Shown here: in pieces, positions 24,956-33,416 of the stretch
Position numbering within the stretch: position 1 is the first letter of the stretch
How the letters are laid out: the number at the start of each line of letters is the position of its first letter
Assembly (NCBI GenBank): GCA_029260265.1
Contig: JAJDDO010000019.1
Span: forward strand, 186,001-250,000
DNA: 64,000 nt
Direction of reading: 5' to 3'
Origin: Phycisphaerales bacterium
GTDB lineage: Bacteria > Planctomycetota > Phycisphaerae > Phycisphaerales > UBA1924
The notes under the pieces: model-generated
What the model saw: the letters and a program-made list of their open reading frames with translations, nothing else
Database searches by the model: none
What the model was told of the DNA's origin: nothing
Position numbers and translations under genes: made by a program

Positions 24956-25420
24956 GTGAACAATCACACCACTCCAACTTGCCCCGCCTGCGGCTACGAC
25001 CTCACCGGACTCATCGAGCCCGACACCTCATGCACCTGCCCAGAATGCAGTACGATTGCCGATTGCAACTCTGCAACATCCCGCAATCGGCCGGCCCCGA
25101 TTGCCACACTCTCTCTTGTATTCCTACTCGGCATCCCATCGGCATGGGCGGCACTCTCATGCGCTTTGCTATACTTCGGCCCACCCGTTCAAGCTATCAA
25201 CTTCATCTTCTACACGACCTTACTTGCCCATCTCTTTGTTCCGGCCCTGTCCCTACTTTTTATTGCAATCGAGTACCGTTCTCGAGCCCGAGTTCATCGA
25301 GACAAATTCAGAGTCTCGGGTCAAGCAACCATCCTCCTGATCATCATGAGTGGTGTAGTAGCCGAAACCCTCTCTTTCCTCAGCTTGATATACTTTTTCA
25401 TCAAGGTGCCCGTGGTCTAG
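24956..25420 (+). CDS. zinc-ribbon membrane protein (154 aa)
   Basis: N-terminal zinc ribbon C9, C12, C28, C31 with an extra C26 (CPACGYDLTGL...CTCPEC), then three to four membrane helices (about 48-70, 78-105 and 125-150). GTG start at 24956, third GTG in a row in this operon. An ATG at 24945 is out of frame. Last gene of the operon; no hairpin terminator is obvious after it. Confidence 0.77.
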   Translation: MNNHTTPTCPACGYDLTGLIEPDTSCTCPECSTIADCNSATSRNRPAPIATLSLVFLLGIPSAWAALSCALLYFGPPVQAINFIFYTTLLAHLFVPALSLLFIAIEYRSRARVHRDKFRVSGQATILLIIMSGVVAETLSFLSLIYFFIKVPVV

Positions 25421-25536
25421 GCAAATGGAATCCCGATCAAACCGCCTAACCTCCCGGATGCAACTAAAACCTCACCGGCCTTACCGCGGTGCTTCATGAT
25501 CGAATCATGTAATCAGAACTAAGACCACACGCGCCT

Positions 25537-26454
25537 TTATCCCACAAACCGCTCACGCAGTTTCTTGCTCACCTCGCCAACCTTCCCATCCCCCACCGCC
25601 TCGGCCTCGATCCGAACAATCGGCAGCACTCGCCAACTCGAGTTCGTCAAAAACACCTCGTCCGCGTCGAGCAAGTCATCGATCGTCATCATCCGCGTTG
25701 TCGTCTGGATCCCCATCGAACTCGCGTACTCGATCGTCTTCATCCGCGTAATGCCCGGCAGCACCGGGCTCGGCACCGTGTACTCGCCCTCGATCTCGAC
25801 CTCTTCGCCCTGCGCGATCGGCGTGATCAGCTTGCCGTCCTTGACCACAAACAGATTCGACACGCAACCGCCCGCGACATGGTTGCTCACCTGGAACACG
25901 ATCGATTCCGCAGCACCCAACGCCGCGGCCTCTTGCAGCGCACGCAATCGCCACCAGTAGTTCAGCGTCTTGTGCCCCGCCGTCGGATCAAGCGGGTTCG
26001 CACGCGCGCTGGCAAGCGTTGCCATCACACCCTTCTCGAACATCTCGTCGGGGTAAGGCGTCGCCGGCTGCGCGTGGATCATCACCGTCGGGCGATGGTT
26101 TGATCTCCCCGTCGATTGCAGCAGGTTCAGATCCCCGCCAGTGATCGTCAGACGAACCCGTGCGTGCTCATACCGAGCATTCTTCACCGTCTCGATAATC
26201 GCATCACCCAACGGCCCGGTCTTGAGATCATCGCTCAGCCCGAGCTTGCTCGCCGACGCCTGAATCCGATCAAGGTGCTCATCAAGGTACTCAACCACCA
26301 CCCCATCGACGGTAATCAGCGCGCTGATGGTCTCGAACAACCCAACGCCGTGCTGAACCGACGCATCAAAGGCCGACACACGCGCATCGCTGCGTGCAAG
26401 AAACTCGCCATCGAGAAAAACGGTGTGATGTGGATTCGTTTCTTCGGTGCTCAT
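25537..26454 (-). CDS. class IV aminotransferase (branched-chain aminotransferase / ADC lyase / D-amino acid type)
   Basis: PLP enzyme of fold type IV, 305 residues. It has the N-terminal SAFDASVQHGVGLFET signature, the catalytic Lys in AGHKTLNYW and the C-terminal cofactor-phosphate region around VFLTNSSWRVLP. IlvE, PabC and D-alanine aminotransferase share these features, so the substrate is not settled; the length (about 300) and GLFET fit BCAT or ADC lyase. ATG 26454 is preferred because TACCGT ends 5 bases ahead. An independent hairpin terminator sits 37 bases upstream. Confidence 0.85.
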   Translation of the reverse strand: MSTEETNPHHTVFLDGEFLARSDARVSAFDASVQHGVGLFETISALITVDGVVVEYLDEHLDRIQASASKLGLSDDLKTGPLGDAIIETVKNARYEHARVRLTITGGDLNLLQSTGRSNHRPTVMIHAQPATPYPDEMFEKGVMATLASARANPLDPTAGHKTLNYWWRLRALQEAAALGAAESIVFQVSNHVAGGCVSNLFVVKDGKLITPIAQGEEVEIEGEYTVPSPVLPGITRMKTIEYASSMGIQTTTRMMTIDDLLDADEVFLTNSSWRVLPIVRIEAEAVGDGKVGEVSKKLRERFVG

Positions 26455-26459
26455 TGCCA

Positions 26460-26465
26460 ACGGTA
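26460..26465 (-). promoter_or_regulatory. -10 box TACCGT, leaderless geometry for the aminotransferase
   Basis: On the minus strand TACCGT, 5 bases, ATG at 26454. If used, the terminator at 26491-26530 belongs to a separate upstream transcript rather than to an aminotransferase leader. Confidence 0.4.
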
Positions 26466-26490
26466 GGTCGATGGTCCGAGAGGTTCATCC

Positions 26491-26530
26491 AAAAAAGAAG
26501 CCGGGCGAAGAGGGGACATTCTCCGCCCAG
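26491..26530 (-). terminator. orphan rho-independent terminator
   Basis: CCGGGCGAAGA (26501-26511) pairs with TCTCCGCCCAG (26520-26530) across an 8-base loop with two G-T wobbles. On the minus strand it is followed by TTCTTTTTT. No convincing coding gene ends at it, because clpB has its own terminator at about 27000. Confidence 0.75.
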
Positions 26531-26990
26531 CGAGTGTCGTCGGTCATCCACCCCGACGACATGTGTCCTGGATTGTTCCGGCCGCTGTCTCTCCCCAGGC
26601 AGCAACCCAATCACAGAACAAGCGTTCAAACGGCACGCAGAAAACAAACACGCACCGCTGGAACCGCTATTCCGAACTACCCACCCGGCGTCGGCTCCAC
26701 ACGCTACCCTCTCTCAATGCACCGATCCCGGGGACACAGGATCGGTACGAACCGGCCATGCTCTGATGACTCGCCGCGCAGAGACCACACATCCGCTCGG
26801 CTCGCTCCTCCTGAGCACCGGATTATCTTTTTCTCAACCTAAACTGCTTTATGTTCCTCGAACGGAACCAGATCGTGCAGTTGCTTTGACCAGACATGGT
26901 CACCCTTCTTTTCGCACCCACACACCCCACGGTTTCAACTGTACGAGAATTGTCAACGAACCCCCAAATTTCCCCCCACACAAGGGCACC
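26531..26990 (-). ncRNA. possible structured non-coding RNA (no coding gene seen)
   Basis: This 460-base interval between the clpB terminator and the orphan terminator holds no convincing reading frame on either strand. It contains perfect 8-base stem-loops at 26536-26560 (GTCGTCGG/CCGACGAC) and 26721-26746 (ACCGATCC/GGATCGGT), plus a GCTG/CAGC hairpin near 26583-26603. With the terminator at its minus-strand end this suggests a small RNA. I could not match conserved segments of tmRNA, RNase P RNA, SRP RNA or T-box leaders. A 6S-like RNA remains possible. Confidence 0.35.
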
Positions 26991-26991
26991 A

Positions 26992-27024
26992 TAAAAAGAC
27001 CGCACCAGGGGACCCCTGATGCGG
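26992..27024 (-). terminator. rho-independent terminator of clpB
   Basis: CCGCACCAGGGG (27000-27011) pairs with CCCCTGATGCGG (27013-27024) with one wobble pair. On the minus strand the hairpin is followed by a T-rich run. It lies 35 bases after the clpB stop. Confidence 0.8.
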
Positions 27025-27058
27025 CTTCTTGCCTATTTTTACAAGCCCTGTCCGCTGA

Positions 27059-29773
27059 TTAGGCGCCCGTTTTCTGGTCAGAAACAGCGTGATTGAAAAC
27101 AAATCGCCCGCTGTCCGCCGTTACTTCAACAGTATCGCCCGCAGCGAACTCACCGCCCAAGATCCGTGTCGCAAGCGGGTTTTCAAGCCGCTTTTGGATC
27201 GTCCGCGCCAACGGCCTTGCCCCGTACGCCGGGTCATACCCCTCCGCGATCAACTGCTCAAACGCGGAGTCCTCAATCTTCAGCAGGATCCCCCGTTCCC
27301 CCACGCGCCGAACAAGCTCGGCAACATGAATCTTGGCAATCCCGCTCAGCGTGTCCTTACCGAGTTGATGGAACACCACCACCTCGTCAATCCGGTTCAA
27401 GAGCTCGGGTCGGAAGAAGGGTTCTCGAACCCCAACATTGAAGTTCGCGTTCAACTCACCAGACTCCAGGTTCGGCTTCATCCCCTTGCCTGCGATATCC
27501 GCACCCGGACCTCGCCGGATGATGTCGCGCACCGCGGCGTCGATCTCCCAATCCTCCGCGCCCTGCTCGGTCATCGAGAGGATCTGCTGAGAACCAATAT
27601 TGCTCGTCATCACAACCAGCGTATTCTTAAAATCAACCGTCCGCCCCTGCCCATCGGTCAACCGACCATCATCGAGCAGCTGCAAAAGCACATTGAACAC
27701 ATCCGGGTGCGCCTTCTCGACCTCGTCGAACAGGATCACCGAATACGGACGACGCCGGACCGCCTCGGTCAACGCCCCGCCCTCGTCATACCCGACATAC
27801 CCGGGAGGTGCACCGACAAGCCTCGCAACAGCGTGCTTCTCCATGTACTCGCTCATGTCCACGCGAACGAGCGCATCCTCGGTGTCAAACAAAAACTCCG
27901 CGAGCGCCTTGCATGTCTCGGTCTTCCCGACACCCGTCGGGCCAAGGAACAAAAAGCTCCCTATCGGCTTGCTCGGATCACCGAGCCCCGCCCGCGAACG
28001 GCGAACCGCATCAGACACCGCAACCAATGCCTCGTGCTGCCCGACGACCCTGCCCTCAAGCTGCCCTTCCATATGCACGAGCTTGTCGCGTTCAGACTCT
28101 ACAAGCCGAGCCACCGGGATCCCGGTCCACCGTGCAACCACATCGGCGATCGACTCGGTATCAACCTCTTCCTTGACGAGCAGATCGCCCGATCGCTGCC
28201 TCGCATCGATCCGCACCTCCGCAGCATCGAGCTTCTTGCCCAGCTCAACAAGCGTGCCATACTGGATTCTTGCGGCGCGTTCAAGATCGCCCAGCCGTTG
28301 CGCCTGCTCGAGCTCGATGCGTTGCTCTTCGATCTCAACCTTGACCTCTCGCACCGCATCGGTATCTTGTTTTTCTTCTTCCCACCTCGCCGTCAGGGCC
28401 CGGTTCTGCTCTTCGAGCTCCGCGAGTTCTTTCCCGATCCGATCGAGCTCTCCGGCATTGGATTCCGTCGCTTCTTCGATCTTGATCGCCTCGCGCTCGA
28501 TCTCGAGCTGCATGATTTTTCTTCGCAGCTCATCGAGCTCACGCGGCATCGAATCGATTTCCATCCGCAGCGCACTCGCCGCCTCATCGATCAGATCGAT
28601 CGCCTTGTCGGGCAAAAACCGCTCGGTGATGTACCGATCGCTCAATGACGCCGCCGCGAGAATCGCCGCATCCTGAATCCGCACACCATGATGCGACTCG
28701 TACCGATCCTTCAGCCCGCGAAGAATCGCAACGGTCTCTTCCACACTCGGCGCATTGACGAGCACCTTCTGGAATCGGCGTTCAAACGCCGCGTCCTTCT
28801 CGATGTGCTTGCGGTATTCATCCAGCGTCGTCGCGCCGATCGCACGCAGCTCGCCACGCGCAAGCGCGGGCTTGAGCAGGTTGCCCGCGCTCACCGCGCC
28901 CTCCGCGGCGCCCGCTCCGATGATCGTGTGCAGCTCATCAATAAACAGAATCACTGCGCCGTCGCTCGCGCTGACCTCGCGCAGCACCGCCTTGAGCCGG
29001 TCCTCAAACTCCCCGCGGTACTTTGCGCCCGCGAGCAGCTGCCCGACATCGAGGGCCATAATCCTCTTGTCCTTCATCCCCTCGGGGCAATCGCCGTTGA
29101 CAATCCGCAGCGCGATCCCCTCGGCGATCGCCGTTTTACCCACGCCGGGCTCACCGATCAGCACCGGATTATTCTTCGTGCGACGGCTGAGCACCTGCAT
29201 GCACCGCCGGATCTCCTCGTCTCTCCCGATCACCGGATCGAGCTTGCCGCTCTGCGCACGCTCCGTCAGATCAATCGCGTATTTGCTTAGTGATTCAAGA
29301 TTGCTCTCGGCCCCCGCATCAGTGATATTCGATACCCCGGAAGATTTCCGGATCGCCGCCACGGTGTCCTTGAGCAGCTTGGTCCCGATGCCATTGACGC
29401 GCAATGCTTCCGCAGCAGCCGTTCCAGAATCGGAGATCGCGATCAGCAGGTGCTCGCAGCTGACAAACTGATCGCCCATCTCCTTGGCCAACGCATCGCC
29501 CTTGCCCAAGATCAGCATGATCTCTCGCCCGGACGAGCCCGCCCCCGATGATGTTGTCGGCAGCCGCTTGATCTCGCCCGCGACAATCTGCACGAGTTGT
29601 TCGATCGGCGCCCCCGCCCGCCGAAGTATCCCAGCCGATGGCCCTGATTGATCTTCGATCAATGCAGAAAGCACATGCAGCGCGCTGACCTCGGGGTGCC
29701 CGGCGGCAACGGCCTGTGATTGAGCCTCAGCGAGTGCCTGCTGGGCGAGTGTGGTTAGTCTGTCCATTCTCAT
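27059..29773 (-). CDS. clpB: ATP-dependent disaggregase ClpB
   Basis: Hsp100 AAA+ chaperone that extracts proteins from aggregates together with DnaK. 904 residues: Clp N-terminal repeats (1-150), NBD1 with GEPGVGKTA, the long coiled-coil middle domain (about 410-530; runs such as [19 protein letters not shown]) that distinguishes ClpB from ClpA/C, NBD2 with GPTGVGKTE and the D2-small domain. ATG 29773 follows AGGAGA. A 30-residue insert between the second Walker B region and the sensor part ([18 protein letters not shown]...) is longer than usual. No CIRCE element is seen upstream. Confidence 0.97.
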   Translation of the reverse strand: MRMDRLTTLAQQALAEAQSQAVAAGHPEVSALHVLSALIEDQSGPSAGILRRAGAPIEQLVQIVAGEIKRLPTTSSGAGSSGREIMLILGKGDALAKEMGDQFVSCEHLLIAISDSGTAAAEALRVNGIGTKLLKDTVAAIRKSSGVSNITDAGAESNLESLSKYAIDLTERAQSGKLDPVIGRDEEIRRCMQVLSRRTKNNPVLIGEPGVGKTAIAEGIALRIVNGDCPEGMKDKRIMALDVGQLLAGAKYRGEFEDRLKAVLREVSASDGAVILFIDELHTIIGAGAAEGAVSAGNLLKPALARGELRAIGATTLDEYRKHIEKDAAFERRFQKVLVNAPSVEETVAILRGLKDRYESHHGVRIQDAAILAAASLSDRYITERFLPDKAIDLIDEAASALRMEIDSMPRELDELRRKIMQLEIEREAIKIEEATESNAGELDRIGKELAELEEQNRALTARWEEEKQDTDAVREVKVEIEEQRIELEQAQRLGDLERAARIQYGTLVELGKKLDAAEVRIDARQRSGDLLVKEEVDTESIADVVARWTGIPVARLVESERDKLVHMEGQLEGRVVGQHEALVAVSDAVRRSRAGLGDPSKPIGSFLFLGPTGVGKTETCKALAEFLFDTEDALVRVDMSEYMEKHAVARLVGAPPGYVGYDEGGALTEAVRRRPYSVILFDEVEKAHPDVFNVLLQLLDDGRLTDGQGRTVDFKNTLVVMTSNIGSQQILSMTEQGAEDWEIDAAVRDIIRRGPGADIAGKGMKPNLESGELNANFNVGVREPFFRPELLNRIDEVVVFHQLGKDTLSGIAKIHVAELVRRVGERGILLKIEDSAFEQLIAEGYDPAYGARPLARTIQKRLENPLATRILGGEFAAGDTVEVTADSGRFVFNHAVSDQKTGA

Positions 29774-29870
29774 GGTGATCTCCTATCTGAACCTCTGATT
29801 TGAGATTCATCAAGACACCGTGCAATCGGCGCGCCGCACATAAAGACCGATAACAATTCCGTTTATGCGT

Positions 29871-29893
29871 AAAAAAAACGGGGTCTTGCCCCG
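29871..29893 (-). terminator. rho-independent terminator of the YjfB-like gene
   Basis: CGGGG (29879-29883), loop TCTTG, CCCCG (29889-29893). On the minus strand it is followed by eight T. It lies between the YjfB-like stop (29948) and the clpB start. Confidence 0.85.
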
Positions 29894-29947
29894 ATGATCA
29901 TTCAACACCCTGCCCATCTGGCAGGAACTCAACCCGCCTTGGCACCC

Positions 29948-30151
29948 TTAGGCGTACCCGTCAATACCACGCGCAACATCCTTCGAGAAGTCCGCAGCCT
30001 GCTCGAGCAGCGAGACCGCAGCATCGCCTTGTGACTTCTGAACATCGAGCGTTTTCTTGGCCACCGCGAACGATGCTTTCTCTACAACAACACTCTGCTG
30101 CAGGTTTGAGAGAGAAGAAACGGAGATCGAATCAGGCATTTGAATAGACAT
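29948..30151 (-). CDS. YjfB-like putative motility protein (67 aa)
   Basis: Small helical protein beginning MSIQMPDSISVSSLSNLQQS and continuing VAKKTLDVQKSQGDAAVSLLEQA, the pattern of the YjfB family (putative motility protein). These short proteins are often encoded near flagellar or chemotaxis genes, but none is seen here. The start at 30151 is taken at the family N-terminus, with GGGTGGGG just upstream; the longer frame to 30325 reads as non-coding. Function in the family is not established. Confidence 0.75.
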   Translation of the reverse strand: MSIQMPDSISVSSLSNLQQSVVVEKASFAVAKKTLDVQKSQGDAAVSLLEQAADFSKDVARGIDGYA

Positions 30152-30377
30152 GCCCCACCCATCGGCCAAACCAGTGCCCGACACAAGCACGATGAGCGAG
30201 GGCGGGTAAAAACGCCGTAAACAGGCGAAAAATGGTAAAGAAAACGGGCCAGTGCGATCGGCAATTTTGTCCGAAACCCTGAAAAATCCAGGGGGGTACC
30301 TGCGATCCGGAGCCCGGCCTTCCACTCGTTGGCGGCTTGCCCATCGTCCGGTGTGCGTCAGGAACCCATTTCAGCGC

Positions 30378-30590
30378 TCAAAGGAATCGAACTTGATCCT
30401 TGCCGATCGCATAGGCCCGTTTGTCTTCCCTGAACATACCACATTTCTGTGCCTCCAGTTTCTTCAATTCACCAGAGAGCAAGAAATTGGGCACCCCTGT
30501 GGACAACCAAGTCCCGATCACATCCAATTCAAGTGTTTCCGGGCCTTTATGCAACACCATGCCCCCACGATCCGTATGATGCGTTACCAT
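30378..30590 (-). CDS. possible small protein (70 aa)
   Basis: A reading frame starting MVTHHTDRGG and ending RAYAIGKDQVRFL with codon use resembling real genes; GAGAGGG lies a few bases upstream of the ATG. It contains LELDVIGTWLSTGVPNFLL and a charged helix (ELKKLEAQKCGMFREDKRA). An internal ATG would give 60 residues. The frame is open further upstream, but that part looks like antisense sequence. No family recognised. Without it, 30152-30745 would be a 594-base interval with no gene. Moderate to low certainty. Confidence 0.4.
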   Translation of the reverse strand: MVTHHTDRGGMVLHKGPETLELDVIGTWLSTGVPNFLLSGELKKLEAQKCGMFREDKRAYAIGKDQVRFL

Positions 30591-30745
30591 CCACCCTCTC
30601 ACGCCGCCCACAAGCGGAATCGGCGTGCGGGGGCACCTATGCTCAACGCATCGGAAACATGAGCTTTGCTTATGCTCGATCGGAACAGCACACTTCGCCG
30701 AACCACTCAGGCGCCGAATAAGACTTACGCAAAAGGGATCACCAC

Positions 30746-31036
30746 ATGAATACCAGAACACTTCTCCGCAACTGCTCGCTCCTCGCCCTTGCTGCAAGCT
30801 CGTGCGCTCTTGTTGGTTGCTCATCGGGCAGCTCAAGGCACGCCGGCGATATCGACATGATCCGCTCGGATCCATCCCCTGCTCTCAGCACCCTCTCTCG
30901 GCGATCAACCGACCGGTACAACGACATCGCCGCGACAATTGACACCGACCTCCGCATGATCGACAACGATATCGATAAGCACATCTTGTTCCTGGATCAC
31001 CCCTCACACCTGACGAGCTACCCGTCTCGCCGATGA
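30746..31036 (+). CDS. small lipoprotein (96 aa)
   Basis: N-terminal lipoprotein signal with lipobox LVGC (Cys at residue 25). The mature part is about 70 residues, polar, with a helical stretch (NDIAATIDTDLRMIDNDIDKHIL). No family recognised. It ends 50 bases before a bidirectional terminator that it shares with the convergent gene at 31133. Confidence 0.7.
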   Translation: MNTRTLLRNCSLLALAASSCALVGCSSGSSRHAGDIDMIRSDPSPALSTLSRRSTDRYNDIAATIDTDLRMIDNDIDKHILFLDHPSHLTSYPSRR

Positions 31037-31085
31037 TCCACTCGCGACCTGGGCGAAACGCTGCCGGGTCATCCAACACCACACA

Positions 31086-31113
31086 AAAACACCCGTCATC
31101 GACGGGTGTTTTT
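31086..31113. terminator. bidirectional rho-independent terminator
   Basis: AACACCCGTC (31088-31097), loop ATC, GACGGGTGTT (31101-31110): a perfect 10-base stem with A residues before and T residues after, so it works for the + strand lipoprotein and the - strand gene ending at 31133. Confidence 0.92.
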
Positions 31114-31132
31114 CTAGGTTGAATCAGGAATC

Positions 31133-31573
31133 TCAGCGTGCGGTGTATTGCCCGCGTGAGATCTTCTTGAACTTCTTCTTCTCACGGATCAACGCCTGAT
31201 TGACGATGGTGCGGAAGTTGGCCGCGGTCGTCATGTACCCGTCTTCCTGCACCGCGCGTGTCGCGTCGGTGACCGACATGGTCTTGCCGTTGAGTGTGTC
31301 CAAGAGCGAATCGACGAGGTTCTTTTCATTGCGTGGACGCCTGAGCACCGCCCCGCTGCTGCCCAACGCGCCGTAGGCTGCGAGCGCCGTATCAATCTCC
31401 GCGATCTGCGCGTACATCTTCTCACGCTTCCGCTGAAGCTTGCCGACCTCGCGCTCGCGAATACGCAGTTCATTTTGCAGCTCGGTAATGGACATGTTCT
31501 TGACTGCACGCCCGGTGCCCGAACTCTTGCGTCCGGACTGTTTCTTCTTCGAAACCTTCTTCTTGGTTGCCAT
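31133..31573 (-). CDS. basic coiled-coil / winged-helix-like protein (putative DNA-binding)
   Basis: 146 residues, strongly basic. N-terminus MATKKKVSKKKQSGRKSS is a Lys/Ser tail like those of histone-like proteins. Then a coiled coil (about 28-65, ELQNELRIREREVGKLQRKREKM), then a small domain (LVDSLLDTLNGKTMSVTDATRAV...) that looks like a winged helix and ends in basic KKKFKKISRGQYTAR. DNA or nucleoid binding is inferred from composition. AAGGAAA ahead of the ATG fixes the start. Monocistronic. Confidence 0.7.
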   Translation of the reverse strand: MATKKKVSKKKQSGRKSSGTGRAVKNMSITELQNELRIREREVGKLQRKREKMYAQIAEIDTALAAYGALGSSGAVLRRPRNEKNLVDSLLDTLNGKTMSVTDATRAVQEDGYMTTAANFRTIVNQALIREKKKFKKISRGQYTAR

Positions 31574-31797
31574 ATCAATTTCCTTCTTCGGTATCCGACC
31601 GACTCCTCAATCGAGCGGATACACAGTAAGAGAAGCCTGATTCTGAGTCGTACCAAAGCTGGCACACCCCAAATCAGTGTGAGACCTTACACTAGCCTTT
31701 CTCAAATAGCATATCAAGCAGAAAACAAACACCCGCTTACATAGATCGTTTCTAGGTACTACTACCTTGCGCTCACTTGGAAGTCAGCCTGCCCAAA

Positions 31798-32808
31798 CTA
31801 AGATTCTTCCGCGGTGAACCCGATCTGGCTCATCAGCCCATCGAAATGATCCAAATCGTAAAACTCGATCTGAATCCGCCCCTTCGTTCCGGCCCGATTG
31901 GTTTTCAATCCAACCTTTGTTCCGAGGTACTCACCAAGCTGATGCCCAAGGTCTGATATCACCGATTCAACCCGCCCGTCTGGAACTCCACCCGGAGCAG
32001 GAGTGGGGAATTTTCCCTGTCCTGACGATGCAGAAGCCTCGTTTTCAAGTTTTCGTACGCTCCATCCGCCTGCAACCGCTTGTTGGGCGAGTGTTCGTCT
32101 GTAGGCATGGTCAGGGCACTGGAGAATCGCCTTGCCGTGCCCTGCGCTCAGCCGCCCATCAACGATCATGCCCTGGATTTCTTGATCCAGGTCAAGCAAA
32201 CGGACCGTGTTGGCGATCGAGACCCGCCCCACCCCTAAACGCGTGGATATCTCCATCTGCGTCAACCCAAACTGCTCACTTAATATTTTGTAACCTTCCG
32301 CCTTTTCAATTGGGTTGAGGTCTTCCCGCTGAATATTCTCTATCAACGCCCACTGCGCGGATTGCTTATCATCCACATCGCGTAAAATCGCGGGGATCGA
32401 TTCAAGCCCCGCCAACCTCGACGCCCGCCATCGCCGTTCGCCCGCGATGATTTCAAACCCGCCCGCAGCACGCGCCCGCACCACAATCGGTTGCATCAAG
32501 CCAGATTCCCGGATTGAACTGGCCAACGATTCGAGCGAGTCATTCTCAAATGTTGTTCTTGGCTGGTATTTGTTTGGGTACAAATCTTCCAGAGACACCT
32601 CAAACACCCGTCCTTCCGGATCCATCTTCAATCCGTCGTTCATGAACGAGCCCGCAGCAGCACCAGTTTCGGATTGCGGGTCCGTTTTCGTTGGCGACCC
32701 AAGAATGCCGCCGGCAACCGGCAACCCTCCTTGGGTGTCGACCAATGCGCTCAACCCTCGCCCGAGCTTGTTGCGTGATCGGCGTGTTCGTTTTTCACTG
32801 GTGCCCAT
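31798..32808 (-). CDS. parB: chromosome partitioning protein ParB
   Basis: CTP-dependent DNA clamp that loads at parS and slides to organise the origin region. 336 residues: N-terminal ParA-stimulating motif KLGRGLSALV, ParB/Srx nuclease-like domain with the CTP-binding GERRWRASRLAGL, then the parS-recognising helix-turn-helix (LTQMEISTRLGVGRVSIANTVRLL) and a C-terminal dimer domain. ATG 32808 follows GGAGGG. No parA or Smc gene is in the window, although parA normally adjoins. Two identical parS-like sites lie 0.3 and 1.2 kb upstream. Confidence 0.95.
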   Translation of the reverse strand: MGTSEKRTRRSRNKLGRGLSALVDTQGGLPVAGGILGSPTKTDPQSETGAAAGSFMNDGLKMDPEGRVFEVSLEDLYPNKYQPRTTFENDSLESLASSIRESGLMQPIVVRARAAGGFEIIAGERRWRASRLAGLESIPAILRDVDDKQSAQWALIENIQREDLNPIEKAEGYKILSEQFGLTQMEISTRLGVGRVSIANTVRLLDLDQEIQGMIVDGRLSAGHGKAILQCPDHAYRRTLAQQAVAGGWSVRKLENEASASSGQGKFPTPAPGGVPDGRVESVISDLGHQLGEYLGTKVGLKTNRAGTKGRIQIEFYDLDHFDGLMSQIGFTAEES

Positions 32809-32878
32809 ACCATGCCCTCCTTGAATGTATCCGCCCATCATACCCGTTTCGCCCCGTGCCCAACAACCCTGACGGGCA

Positions 32879-32884
32879 TACCAT
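32879..32884 (+). promoter_or_regulatory. -10 box TACCAT, leaderless geometry for the Nudix gene
   Basis: TACCAT ends 6 bases before the ATG at 32891. No Shine-Dalgarno sequence is present. Confidence 0.5.
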
Positions 32885-32890
32885 CCTAAA

Positions 32891-33352
32891 ATGCCCAAAT
32901 CCTCATCCATCGAACTCATCGCCCGCGGACTCACGATCTGCCAGAACAAGGTGCTTTTGTGCCGAAACATTAAGCACGGCTACCACTTCTTGCCCGGTGG
33001 GCATATCGAGTTTGGTGAATCGGCCCGCATTGCCCTTCAGCGAGAACTCATCGAAGAGTGTTCGCTCAAAACAACCGTTGGCCCCCTGCTGCTCACCACA
33101 GAGCAGGTTTTTCAGGTCAAAGGCAAGATCCATCACGAAATCAACCTTGTGTTCCACATGGAACAACTGGCAACCAACGACTCCTCACCAGCTGATATAG
33201 CGAGCAACGAGAGCAAAATCGCCTTTGACTGGATTGACCTCGCTGCCATCACCGGGATCGATCTGCGCCCAGCGGAGATCAAAGCATGGCTCGCCAGCGA
33301 TGGAGGGGTTCACCCGCAATCAGGACCAATGATCACCGGGATTGAATGCTGA
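32891..33352 (+). CDS. Nudix hydrolase
   Basis: 153 residues with the Nudix box GHIEFGESARIALQRELIEE (about 37-56), whose Glu residues bind the catalytic Mg2+. These enzymes hydrolyse nucleoside diphosphates linked to another group; the substrate is not evident. Divergent from parB, and a parS-like 16-mer is embedded in its coding sequence at 33150-33165 (encoding VFHMEQ). Confidence 0.9.
   Translation: MPKSSSIELIARGLTICQNKVLLCRNIKHGYHFLPGGHIEFGESARIALQRELIEECSLKTTVGPLLLTTEQVFQVKGKIHHEINLVFHMEQLATNDSSPADIASNESKIAFDWIDLAAITGIDLRPAEIKAWLASDGGVHPQSGPMITGIEC
33150..33165. promoter_or_regulatory. parS-like ParB-binding site 1
   Basis: TGTTCCACATGGAACA, 7-base perfect arms around CA, differing at three positions from the widespread parS consensus TGTTTCACGTGAAACA. 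An identical 16-mer occurs at 34017. It lies inside the Nudix gene, 342 bases upstream of the parB start. Confidence 0.75.
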
Positions 33353-33416
33353 GCGATCCATCGCCAATCTCTGTTTTTCGCTGATTTGATGACGAGCTTG
33401 GTTCGATGCCTTAGGC

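Noticed and set aside
26455..26990. T-box or riboswitch leader for the aminotransferase
   Set aside because: The T-box core AGGGTGGNACCGCG is not present, and a leaderless-type -10 box lies between the terminator and the gene.
26394..27062. Long + strand open frame (about 220 codons) covering the clpB-aminotransferase gap
   Set aside because: It overlaps the aminotransferase start and two terminators antisense, has erratic composition rich in R, P, T and H, no start signal and no recognisable domain.
29774..29860. Possible heat-shock (CIRCE) operator upstream of clpB
   Set aside because: No TTAGCACTC-N9-GAGTGCTAA inverted repeat is present; a generic promoter is not obvious either.
30361..30450. 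GTTCGATTCC on the minus strand, resembling a tRNA T-loop
   Set aside because: The flanking bases do not pair into a T-stem and no acceptor or anticodon arm can be built around it.
30498..30506. TGTGGACAA, one mismatch from a DnaA box
   Set aside because: A single copy with no cluster of boxes or AT-rich unwinding element nearby, and it lies inside a plausible small gene.
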